A stretch of 61,107 nucleotides of DNA from Desulfovibrionaceae bacterium (GTDB taxonomy: Bacteria > Desulfobacterota > Desulfovibrionia > Desulfovibrionales > Desulfovibrionaceae): assembly GCA_015709205.1 (NCBI GenBank), contig JACCQO010000020.1, forward strand, positions 1 to 61,107. Direction: 5' to 3'. The notes under the pieces were generated by a model. The model ran no database searches. It saw only the letters and a program-made list of their open reading frames with translations, and was not told the DNA's origin. The translations under genes were made by a program, and so were the position numbers. Positions 44,096 through 51,725 of this stretch are shown in pieces. Numbering within the stretch: the stretch's first letter is position 1; each line of letters starts with the position of its first letter.

Positions 44096-44818
44096 ATGTC
44101 CCGCTTCCGCACCCTCAAGCCCCGGCTTCTGGAACGGCTCCGGTCCGACGACTGGCGTTCCGTGCTCGACGATCAGTGCGGCGCGGCGGAGTGCGAGGCC
44201 GTGGGGCCGCTGTTCTCCTTCCTGCCGCATCCCGGCGCGGTGCGCTGGCGTGCGGCCCTGGCCCTGGGCGCGGCCGTGGCGCGCATGGCCGACGCGTCCA
44301 TGGAAAGCGCGCGCGTGGTCGTGCGGCGGCTGATCTGGAACCTCAACGAGGAATCCGGCAACGTGGCCTGGGGCGCGCCCGAGGCCATGGGCGCCATTCT
44401 GGCCGCGCACCCGCGCCTGGCCGACGAATACCACACCATCCTCATCTCCTATGTCCAGGACCTGGGCAAGAGCAGCAACTTTTTGGACCACGCGCCACTG
44501 CGGCGCGGCGCCTACTGGGGCATCGGCCGCCTGGCCGAAACCCGGCCCGAGCTGGCGGCCAAGGGCGCGGCGGACCTGATCAAGGCCGTGCGCGGCGAGG
44601 AGGACGTCCCCTCGCGCGGGCTGGCGGCCCGGGCCCTGGGCGTGCTGGCGCGCTCCGGCGCGCTGGACGCGGCGGCCGCGGCCGCGGCCCGCGACGCCCT
44701 GGCGGCCGCCCTGGCTCCGGACGCGCCCGGCGCCGGGGTGGAACTCTTCCGCCACGGCGTGCTGGAGGACGTGACCGTCGCCGACCTGGCGCGCGAGGCC
44801 CTGGCGGCGCTGGGGTGA
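44096..44818 (+). CDS. HEAT-repeat-like protein (DVU0298-type)
   Basis: A 240-residue all-helical protein. Repeated helix pairs of the HEAT type are visible (VRWRAALALGAAVARMADAS, APEAMGAILAAHPRLADEY, LRRGAYWGIGRLAETRPEL, GLAARALGVLARSGALDAA). I believe it matches the DVU0298-type proteins of Desulfovibrio, whose function is not established. GAAAGGAAG precedes the ATG. It is the last gene of the run and is followed by a strong terminator. The YkgJ-TPR-HEAT set suggests a protein-assembly or maturation task (inference). Confidence 0.8.
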   Translation: MSRFRTLKPRLLERLRSDDWRSVLDDQCGAAECEAVGPLFSFLPHPGAVRWRAALALGAAVARMADASMESARVVVRRLIWNLNEESGNVAWGAPEAMGAILAAHPRLADEYHTILISYVQDLGKSSNFLDHAPLRRGAYWGIGRLAETRPELAAKGAADLIKAVRGEEDVPSRGLAARALGVLARSGALDAAAAAAARDALAAALAPDAPGAGVELFRHGVLEDVTVADLAREALAALG

Positions 44819-44877
44819 GTCGGCGCGCCGTTCCGTGATCAGCCGCTGCGGCGGGTCACGTTGCTTTTTTTTGCGCC

Positions 44878-44908
44878 GCGCCGCGGGAATCTCCCGCGGC
44901 GCTTTTTT
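44878..44908 (+). terminator. intrinsic terminator after the HEAT-protein gene
   Basis: A perfect 11-bp stem (44878-44888 with 44892-44902), ATC loop and six Ts. Confidence 0.92.
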
Positions 44909-45004
44909 GCGTCCGGCCCCTGGACACGCCGTGCGCCGTGCGCGGTGCAACGGGATTGCGGGGTCGCGGGGATCGCGAAAACGGGGGGAACGTCCCGAAA
45001 GTCT

Positions 45005-45033
45005 TTGACAACATCCATGGCCGAAGCGATAAG
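45005..45033 (+). promoter_or_regulatory. promoter of the haem chemoreceptor gene
   Basis: TTGACA (45005-45010), exactly 17 bp, GATAAG (45028-45033). Transcription from here gives a leader of about 375 nt. Confidence 0.65.
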
Positions 45034-45049
45034 AAAAGCAACGGCTGTC

Positions 45050-45125
45050 GGGGTCCCAACCGGATATCGGAGAACGATATGTCCATCCAGGGTGCGACCC
45101 CAACGAACTACTGCAGTACTGCAGC
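45050..45125 (+). promoter_or_regulatory. structured 5' leader of the chemoreceptor mRNA
   Basis: GGGGTC (45050-45055) can pair with GACCCC (45096-45101), enclosing a perfect ATATCG-GAGAA-CGATAT hairpin (45064-45080). A 14-bp CTGCAG-TA-CTGCAG palindrome follows at 45111-45124. It does not match a riboswitch class I know. The remaining leader to 45413 holds no gene. Confidence 0.4.
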
Positions 45126-45413
45126 CGGACCGTTTTCTGTCGGGAACGTGCGCCCGGCGCGAACCAGCCGCGGGCTGGCGACGTCGGGCGGGCGCAGGGA
45201 AGCGGCCCGGGCGCGGAGCGAGTCCTCCGAACAGACGCCGCGTGGCGGCGCTCGATGCCTGTCGCCGACCGCGGGTCGGGCCCGCGCGGGGTGTTGCCCC
45301 CGGGGCCTCCCGGCTGGCGGCGCATCCTCTTCCCCTGGTTCCCGCCGCCGTTGCGGCCGGCGGCGCTCCGGCCCCGCAACGCCGTTTGCGCGCGCCGCTC
45401 GGGAGGTGCGCCC

Positions 45414-47417
45414 ATGAATCGCGTCCGCAACTCCCTGACCGTCAAGCTCCTTACGCCCATCATCCTCATTTTCGCCATCCAGGCCTACGTGAACGTGCAC
45501 GAGCACCGGCGGAGCATGGAGGCCCTGATCGACGCCGGGGCCGCCGACACCGTGCGCATGCTGCTTACGGCCATCGAGGAGCCCATGGCCCTGGGCGACG
45601 ACGAGGGCACCGTGGCCCAGCTGCGCCAGATGGCGCGGGAGCGGCCCGACGCCCACCTCTACCTCACCGACTTCCTGGGCGGCGTCACCTACGCCACGGA
45701 CGAGCAGGCCCTGGACCGGCCCATGGGCGAGGTCAGGCCGCAACCGGCCTTCGCCGCGGCGCTGGCCGACGGGCTGCGGGGCGGGGCCGTGCGCAGCCTG
45801 TCCCTCGAGGACGGCGACGCCTCCTACTGCGTGACCGTGCGGCCCGTGCCCAACGGCAAGACCTGCCACCACTGCCACGGGGAGTCCCGGCCCATCCTCG
45901 GCACGGTGGTCCTGTTCCAGGACGTCACCGCCCAGATGGCCGCCGCCGCGCGTTCGGAAAATCTCTGCCTGGCCATCGCCGGGGTCGGGGCCGTGCTCCT
46001 GGTGGGGGTCCTCTTCCTGCTCGTCCGGCGCAACATCCTCAGCCGCGTCGCGGCCCTCACCGAGGCCAGCACGCGCATCCGCGAAGGCGACTACGGGGCC
46101 CGGCTCGAGGTCCGCGGCAGCGACGAGATGGCCCGCCTCGCGGACAACCTCAGGGCCATGGTCAACACCATCAAGGACCAGCTCGAATACAACCGGGGCA
46201 TCCTCAAGGGCATCGTCACACCTCTGTTCATCGCCGACGCCGAGGGGCGGTTCACCTTCGTCAACAGCCAGCTCGGCGAAATCCTCGGCCAGTCGGAGGC
46301 GCAGCTTCTGGGGCGCGAGGCGGATTCGGTCATCGCGCTGGGCGGCGAGGACGGCCGAAACATGGTCGCGTCCGTGCTGCGCGGCGGCGCGGGCGGCGAG
46401 GGGCAGATCACGCATGTGCGCGGCGACGGCCGCTCCTTCCCGTTGCGCTACGACCTCTCGCCCATCCGCGACGCCGAGGAGCGCACCGTGGGGGCCATCG
46501 TGGTGCTCATCGACCTGACCAGGGAAAAGGAGGGCCAGGACGCCATCCTGGCGCAGCGGGAGAACCTGCTGCAGGTCGCGGAGAAGGTCACGGGCGTGGC
46601 CGCGCGGCTGGACGGCGTGGCCGGGGAACTCGCCGGGCAGATGGGCGACATCGACGCGGGCATGCGCGATACCGCCGGACAGATCGCCCAGGTGGCCGCG
46701 GCCATGGAGGAGATGAACGCCACGGTCGGCGAGGTGGCCCGCAACGCCGGACAGGCCGCGTCGGCCTCGGACGAGTCCTCGGGCGTGGCCAAGTCCGGCG
46801 GGGCCGAGGTTGAGAAGACCGTGGAGGAGACGCGCGAAGTGGCCCGGACCACCGGCGTGCTTGCCCAGACCCTCGACGACCTCTCGGTCAAGGCCGAGAA
46901 CATCGGCGAGATCATGGGTGTGATCAACGACATCGCGGACCAGACCAATCTGCTGGCGCTCAACGCGGCCATCGAGGCCGCGCGCGCGGGCGACGCCGGT
47001 CGCGGCTTCGCCGTGGTCGCGGACGAGGTGCGCCGGCTCGCGGAAAAGACCATGAACGCCACCAGGGAGGTGGAGGGGGCCGTCGGGGCCATCCAGGCCG
47101 GCACCAGGGAGGCGGTGAACGAGATGAATTCCGCCCGCGGGCGCGTGGAGCACACCGAGGCCATGGCCGAGCGCTCCGGCGCGGTGCTGCGCGACATCGT
47201 GCGCCACTCCGACGACATCGCGGACATGGTTCGCTCCATCGCCACGTCCGCGGAGCAGCAGACCTCCACCAGCGAGGAGATCAACCGCAACGTCAACGCC
47301 ATCAACGACCTGTCGCAGCGCGTCTCCCAGCGCGTGAGCCGGGCCAACGACTCCATCCGCCGCGTGGTGGAGATGTCCGGCGAGCTGGCCGCGCTGGTGG
47401 AGCGCTTCAAGTCCTGA
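45414..47417 (+). CDS. methyl-accepting chemotaxis protein with c-type haem motif (DcrA-like)
   Basis: A transmembrane chemoreceptor of 667 residues. Membrane segments lie at about 8-28 and 185-205; the periplasmic sensor between them carries CHHCH at 151-155, a CxxCH c-haem site as in Desulfovibrio DcrA, which senses oxygen or redox state. HAMP follows (about 205-258), then a PAS domain (about 262-375) and the signalling domain with [20 protein letters not shown]. There is no CheR-binding pentapeptide at the C-terminus. GGGAGG precedes the ATG. Haem attachment would need the cytochrome c maturation system, not in this window. No other chemotaxis gene is adjacent. Confidence 0.93.
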   Translation: MNRVRNSLTVKLLTPIILIFAIQAYVNVHEHRRSMEALIDAGAADTVRMLLTAIEEPMALGDDEGTVAQLRQMARERPDAHLYLTDFLGGVTYATDEQALDRPMGEVRPQPAFAAALADGLRGGAVRSLSLEDGDASYCVTVRPVPNGKTCHHCHGESRPILGTVVLFQDVTAQMAAAARSENLCLAIAGVGAVLLVGVLFLLVRRNILSRVAALTEASTRIREGDYGARLEVRGSDEMARLADNLRAMVNTIKDQLEYNRGILKGIVTPLFIADAEGRFTFVNSQLGEILGQSEAQLLGREADSVIALGGEDGRNMVASVLRGGAGGEGQITHVRGDGRSFPLRYDLSPIRDAEERTVGAIVVLIDLTREKEGQDAILAQRENLLQVAEKVTGVAARLDGVAGELAGQMGDIDAGMRDTAGQIAQVAAAMEEMNATVGEVARNAGQAASASDESSGVAKSGGAEVEKTVEETREVARTTGVLAQTLDDLSVKAENIGEIMGVINDIADQTNLLALNAAIEAARAGDAGRGFAVVADEVRRLAEKTMNATREVEGAVGAIQAGTREAVNEMNSARGRVEHTEAMAERSGAVLRDIVRHSDDIADMVRSIATSAEQQTSTSEEINRNVNAINDLSQRVSQRVSRANDSIRRVVEMSGELAALVERFKS

Positions 47418-47490
47418 GGTCGCGGCGGGGCGCGGACCGGGACGGGGCGGGCGCCTTGCCCCCTGGCCGGGCGTTGCCGCGCCGCAAAGA

Positions 47491-47538
47491 GCCGCAAAAA
47501 AGCCCCCGGCCGAGTCTGGCCGGGGGCTTTTTTGCGGC
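47491..47538. terminator. bidirectional terminator between the chemoreceptor and dsbA-like genes
   Basis: A perfect 21-bp inverted repeat (47491-47511 with 47518-47538) with A6 on the left arm and T6 on the right arm, so it can stop transcription from both sides. Confidence 0.93.
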
Positions 47539-47556
47539 CCTTTGCCGGGGGGCGGG

Positions 47557-48330
47557 CTACTTGAGGACGCCTTCGAGCTTGAGGAGCTTGTCGAAGTCTT
47601 CCAGGGGCACCGCGCCGCCGACGACGACGCCGTTGACCACGAAGGTGGGCGTGCCGTTGATGTCGAGTTTCTTGGCCTGCTCCTTGTCCTTTTCCAGGAC
47701 CTTGGACACGGCGGAGGACTTGGCGTCCTTGGCGAGTTTCTTGGTATCCAGGCCGATCTTCCCGGCCTGTTCCAGGATCCATTTCTCGCCGTCCTTGGAC
47801 AGGGTCTCGCGGTCGCCGAACATGGCGTCGTGGAGTTTCCAGGCCTTTTCGGGGTCCTGGAGCATGGCGGCCTCGAAGCAGCGGGCGGCGATTTCGGCCT
47901 GGTTGTGCATCTTCAGGGGCAGGTGGTGGAAGGTGACGCCGACGCGGCCGGGATATTTGGCCATGAGTTCCTTGACCACCACGCTGCCGCGGCCGCAGTA
48001 GGGGCACTGGAAGTCGGAGAATTCGACCACCTGGATGTCGCCCTTGGCGTTGCCGCGCACGTGGCGGCCGGTCTGGTCCACCTTGACCGGGTTCTTGATC
48101 TGTTCCTTCCACTCCTCGATCATGGCGCGTTCGCGCCGGATGTTGGAGCCTTCCTGCACGATGCCCAGGACTTCTTCGCTGTGGGCGCGAAGCACGTCGA
48201 GAATCAGGCTCGGGTTTTCCTTGAGGATGGTTTCGAGCTGCGCCTTCATTTCGGCCTGGTCCGCGGCCGGTGCGGCCATGGGCAGGAGCAGGGCGATGCA
48301 GCAGAGGCAGAGAATGCGGCGGATGGACAT
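47557..48330 (-). CDS. DsbA-family thiol-disulfide oxidoreductase
   Basis: A periplasmic thioredoxin-fold protein of 257 residues with a signal peptide ending PMAAPAA (about residue 23). A helical N-terminal extension (about 25-80) leads to the catalytic CPYC at 109-112 (FSDFQCPYCGRG) and the cis-proline loop NGTPTFVVNG. The layout (helical arm plus one thioredoxin domain) is that of the DsbA/BdbD/ScsC-like group. It could oxidise or isomerise exported proteins. AGGAGG precedes the ATG. It lies downstream of tolC on the same strand but behind a terminator. Confidence 0.92.
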   Translation of the reverse strand: MSIRRILCLCCIALLLPMAAPAADQAEMKAQLETILKENPSLILDVLRAHSEEVLGIVQEGSNIRRERAMIEEWKEQIKNPVKVDQTGRHVRGNAKGDIQVVEFSDFQCPYCGRGSVVVKELMAKYPGRVGVTFHHLPLKMHNQAEIAARCFEAAMLQDPEKAWKLHDAMFGDRETLSKDGEKWILEQAGKIGLDTKKLAKDAKSSAVSKVLEKDKEQAKKLDINGTPTFVVNGVVVGGAVPLEDFDKLLKLEGVLK

Positions 48331-48450
48331 TGTTCCTCCTGGGAAAGGTGTCCGGGCGCACGGCCCGGTGTGGGACCCTCGCGACCTTGGTTCCTTACAC
48401 GGAGCGGCGGCTGGAGGCAAGACGCGGGGGCCTTGGGCTGCCTGCGCGCG

Positions 48451-48483
48451 AAAAAAGGCGGCGGCCCGGATCGGGCCGCCGCC
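48451..48483 (-). terminator. intrinsic terminator of the tolC-like gene
   Basis: A perfect 12-bp stem (48457-48468 with 48472-48483) followed on the minus strand by six Ts (48456-48451). Confidence 0.92.
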
Positions 48484-48508
48484 TGGGAGGTCGGGAAGGG
48501 GGGGCGGA

Positions 48509-49990
48509 TCAGTAGACCGCGAGTCCGGGGTTCTTTTCGCCGACGGACACGTAGAGGTTGGCCAGGGCGATCTGGTATTCGGCCAGGGCGGTGGTCAGGG
48601 CGGCCTCGGCCGAGGTCAGGTTGGCCTGGGCGTCGAGCACGTCGGTGTTGGTGCCGACCTGGGCCTGGTAGCGGGCCACGGCCATGCGGTAGCTTTCCTT
48701 GGCCTGCTCCACGGCCTTGCGGCGCACGCTGATGCGCTTGGCGGCCTCCTGGATCTTCAGGTGGCGCGAGGTCACGTCGTAAACGGCCTCCAGGCGCGTG
48801 GACTCGGCGTCGGCCTTGATCTTGCGCATGTTCTGCTGGGCCTGCTTCCAGCCGTACCAGGTCTCGCCCCAGTCGAAGACGTTCCAGGAGGCGGTGGCGC
48901 CCACGGTCCATTCGCTGAACTCGCTGTCGTGGTAGCGGTTGCCGTCCACGATGGGGTCGTCGCCGGTGCGCGTGACGGTGAAGTCCGCGCCCACCTGGGG
49001 GAAGAGCCCGCTGCGCGCGATCTTGGCGTCCTGGGCGGCGATGTCCACGGCCTTGGCGGCGATGATCATGTCCGGCCGCTTGGCGTAGGCCTTCTTGAGA
49101 CAGGCGTCCAGGGGGCGGTCGAAGGGGGCGTAGCCCAGCTCGCCCACGTAGACCGGGGCGTGGCCGTTGGTCATGCCGAGCAGGGTGTTCAGGCGCACCT
49201 TCTGGGTCTCCACGGTGTTCTTGGCCTGCAGCAGGGCGTCCTCGGCGTCGGCCAGGTCCACTTCGGCCATGAGCACGTCGAGCCTGGGCTTGAGTCCCAC
49301 GTCGTAGAAGGCCTGGGTGACCTTGAGCTGGGACTGGAGGCGTTCCACCGAGTCCTGCTGCGAGCGCACGTCCTCGCGGGCCTTGAGCAGATTGAGGAAG
49401 TTGGTCTGCACGTTGAGGATCAGGGAGAGCTGGGTGGAGAGCTCGGAGACCTCGCTCTGCTCGTGGGTCAGCTGGGCCTTGGAGTATTCGGAGAAGAGCT
49501 TGAGCCCGGTGAAGAGGTCCTGATGCACGTTCACGGACCAGGAGTAGAGGTCCGCGTTGCTGGTGGCGGCGTCGCGGTAGGGCTTCCTGTGGTCGCGCCG
49601 GGTGTAGCCGTAGGAGGTGGACAGGGACGGAAAGAAGGCGCCGAACTTGGATTTCACGCCCATGGCCGCCGCATCGGTGCCTGCGCGCGCCGATTCGGTG
49701 GACGGGCTGTCGGTCAGGGCCTTTTCCACGGCCTGGCGCATGTCCAGGGTGCCGCTGGTGGCGGCGTTCTTGCCGTCCTCGGCGGGCAGGGGCGGCACCG
49801 GCACTTCCACGGAGATCGGCGGGCCGTCGGGATTCGTGGTCGCAGCGGCCTCTGGTGTGGTGGGGATCTGCATGGTCCCTGCCTCGGTGTCCGCGGCCAG
49901 GACGGCCGTCGCGGAGGCGACGGCGAGGATCGCGGCCACGGCCAGGGCCGCGGCGAGCGAGGTTGTGCGCTGGGTAAGGCTCATAAGCAT
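48509..49990 (-). CDS. TolC-family outer-membrane efflux protein
   Basis: The outer-membrane channel of a tripartite efflux system; 493 residues with a signal peptide ending ATAVLAA (about residue 33). After a Pro/Thr-rich linker two OEP repeats follow, each with long coiled-coil helices (EQSEVSELSTQLSLILNVQT and ESTRLEAVYDVTSRHLKIQE types) and the beta-strand parts SYGYTRRDH and WNVFDWGETW. AAGGAG precedes the ATG at 49990; an ATG six bases in is also possible. It is divergent from the marR-adaptor-RND operon across a 185-bp region, and is most likely that pump's outer channel. Confidence 0.94.
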   Translation of the reverse strand: MLMSLTQRTTSLAAALAVAAILAVASATAVLAADTEAGTMQIPTTPEAAATTNPDGPPISVEVPVPPLPAEDGKNAATSGTLDMRQAVEKALTDSPSTESARAGTDAAAMGVKSKFGAFFPSLSTSYGYTRRDHRKPYRDAATSNADLYSWSVNVHQDLFTGLKLFSEYSKAQLTHEQSEVSELSTQLSLILNVQTNFLNLLKAREDVRSQQDSVERLQSQLKVTQAFYDVGLKPRLDVLMAEVDLADAEDALLQAKNTVETQKVRLNTLLGMTNGHAPVYVGELGYAPFDRPLDACLKKAYAKRPDMIIAAKAVDIAAQDAKIARSGLFPQVGADFTVTRTGDDPIVDGNRYHDSEFSEWTVGATASWNVFDWGETWYGWKQAQQNMRKIKADAESTRLEAVYDVTSRHLKIQEAAKRISVRRKAVEQAKESYRMAVARYQAQVGTNTDVLDAQANLTSAEAALTTALAEYQIALANLYVSVGEKNPGLAVY

Positions 49991-50100
49991 GACGCTCCTT
50001 GAAGATGTCTGTGCCCCGTCTCCCTGTATGCTCTTTTGTCCGTCCCTTCAAGCTCCGGTCACCCCCCCTCGGGAGCGGGCGGAGCGTTTTGACGTGCCGG

Positions 50101-50154
50101 TTGACAGCCCTGTGCCACATGCGTAGTTGTAGTGTCAAGAATTGTTGCTACAAC
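50101..50154 (+). promoter_or_regulatory. promoter and likely MarR operator between tolC and marR
   Basis: TTGACA (50101-50106), 17 bp, TAGTTG (50124-50129). A perfect 7-bp inverted repeat GTTGTAG (50126-50132) and CTACAAC (50148-50154) covers the -10 and start region, as expected for autorepression. Confidence 0.7.
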
Positions 50155-50175
50155 AAAAAAACAGGGTCGCGGAAC

Positions 50176-50637
50176 ATGGACAAGTCCCGTTTTATCCTCA
50201 ACGAATCGTTGGGTTTTCTGCTCGCTCGGGTGCATTGGGCGCTGAAGACGCGCTTCACGCGCAACCTGCGCGAACTGCTGCCGGGCATGACGCCCGAACA
50301 GTTCGCGGTGCTCTGCCGCCTGTGGGAGCGGGACGGCTTGGCGCAGTGCGAAATAGCCGAGTGTATTCACAAGGATATGGGGAATATAACGAGGATCGTC
50401 GATGCCCTGGAAGAGAAGGGCTACGTGCGGCGGGCGTTCGACCCCAAGGACCGCAGGCGCAGGATCGTTTCGCTCACGGAATGGGCCCGGGACGTTGAAA
50501 AGGACCTGAGCCGGCACGCGGTGCACTGCCGCAACAAGGTGTTCTCGTGTTTCGACGAGGCGGAGTACGCCACGTTCGCCGAGCTGCTGAACAGACTCTA
50601 CGACCATCTTGAGAAGGAGAACGAGGAATGCAGTTGA
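50176..50637 (+). CDS. MarR-family transcriptional regulator
   Basis: A 153-residue winged-helix dimeric repressor. The DNA-binding core is LAQCEIAECIHKDMGNITRI, then the wing DALEEKGYVRRAFDPKDRRRRIVSLTE, a canonical MarR signature. The palindromic site overlapping the promoter is a likely target. It is the first gene of an efflux operon, and its last codons overlap the adaptor gene by ten bases, so repression of the pump until a ligand binds is likely. The ribosome-binding site is weak (CGGAA). The ligand is unknown. Confidence 0.93.
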   Translation: MDKSRFILNESLGFLLARVHWALKTRFTRNLRELLPGMTPEQFAVLCRLWERDGLAQCEIAECIHKDMGNITRIVDALEEKGYVRRAFDPKDRRRRIVSLTEWARDVEKDLSRHAVHCRNKVFSCFDEAEYATFAELLNRLYDHLEKENEECS

Positions 50638-51722
50638 TGCACAGAACGCTGGCCGCGCTGCTTTTGACGGCGGGGCTGGCGGCGTTCGCGCAGACTGGGT
50701 TCGCCGCCGAGGGGGCGGCCCAGGGACAGCCGCCGGCCCCGGTCGTGGTGGCGCAGGCAAAGGGAGGCATGGTTCGCCCGACCACGGAATTCGTGGGCAC
50801 CATCTATTTCCCCGAGGTTTCCGAAGTGGCCAGCGAGATCGAGGGCCGGGTCACGGACCTGTACTTCGAGGAGGGCGGGCACGTGAAGAAGGGCCAGCAG
50901 CTCGTGCGCATGAACGCGGACCTGCTGTCCAAGGATCTGGCCGCGGCCGAGGCCGAGTACGAGCAGATCCTGGCCGACCTGGAGAACGCGCGGAAGGATT
51001 TTTCCCGCAAGAGCGAACTCTACGAAAAGGGCACCATTTCCGGCTCGTCCTACGACGAGGCCAAGTTCACGGCCCAGGCCCTGGACCGGCAGGCCTCGTC
51101 CAAGCTGGCCGAGGCCGAGCGGCTGCGCATCAAGCTGTCCAAGGTGCGCGTGCCCGCGCCCTTCGACGGCGTGGTGCTGGAGAAGAAGATCGATCGCGGC
51201 GAGTGGCTCTCGCCGGGCACGCCCGTGGCCACGGTGGCGCGCGACGACTACGTGGACGTGGTCGTGAACGTGCCGGAGAAGGTGCTCGCCCTGGTCCGGC
51301 CCGGGGACACGGCCGCGGTGCGCGCCCTGGGCAGGAACTTCGAGGGCAGGGTCTTCGCGGTCATTCCCCAGGGCGACGTGGCCACGCGGACCTTCCCGGT
51401 CAAGCTGCGCGTGCGCAACACCGGGTTCCTGGCCCAGGGCATGGAGGCGCGCGCCCGGCTGCCCATCGCCGAGGCGGTCTCCTCGGTGCTCGTGCCGCGC
51501 GACGCCGTGATTTCCGCGCGCGGAACGCTCGTGGTCTGGACCGTGGCCGAGGGCAAGGCCGTGGCCGTGCCGGTGGAGGTGTTGGCCTACGAAGGGCTGC
51601 AGGCCGCCGTGACCGGGCAGGGGCTGACCGAAGGCGCCTCCGTGGTCGTCAAGGGCAACGAGCGCCTGATGCCCGGCCAGGCCGTCGCGCCCACGCCCCA
51701 ACGGGACGCAAAGGGGAAGTAG
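50628..51722 (+). CDS. RND efflux periplasmic adaptor subunit
   Basis: A membrane-fusion protein of 364 residues with a signal peptide ending TGFAA (about residue 26). The order is typical: a lipoyl half-motif (EIEGRVTDLYFEEGGHVKKG), a helical hairpin (about 95-150), a second lipoyl half (VPAPFDGVVLEKKIDRGEWL), and beta-barrel/membrane-proximal strands. It lacks a lipobox. AGGAG precedes the ATG inside the marR end. It links the RND permease to TolC. Confidence 0.94.
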   Translation: MQLMHRTLAALLLTAGLAAFAQTGFAAEGAAQGQPPAPVVVAQAKGGMVRPTTEFVGTIYFPEVSEVASEIEGRVTDLYFEEGGHVKKGQQLVRMNADLLSKDLAAAEAEYEQILADLENARKDFSRKSELYEKGTISGSSYDEAKFTAQALDRQASSKLAEAERLRIKLSKVRVPAPFDGVVLEKKIDRGEWLSPGTPVATVARDDYVDVVVNVPEKVLALVRPGDTAAVRALGRNFEGRVFAVIPQGDVATRTFPVKLRVRNTGFLAQGMEARARLPIAEAVSSVLVPRDAVISARGTLVVWTVAEGKAVAVPVEVLAYEGLQAAVTGQGLTEGASVVVKGNERLMPGQAVAPTPQRDAKGK

Positions 51723-51725
51723 GCC

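Noticed and set aside
45034-45130. c-di-GMP (GEMM) riboswitch before the chemoreceptor
   Set aside because: The stems do not carry the conserved GEMM core sequences or tetraloop/receptor; only a generic structured leader can be claimed.
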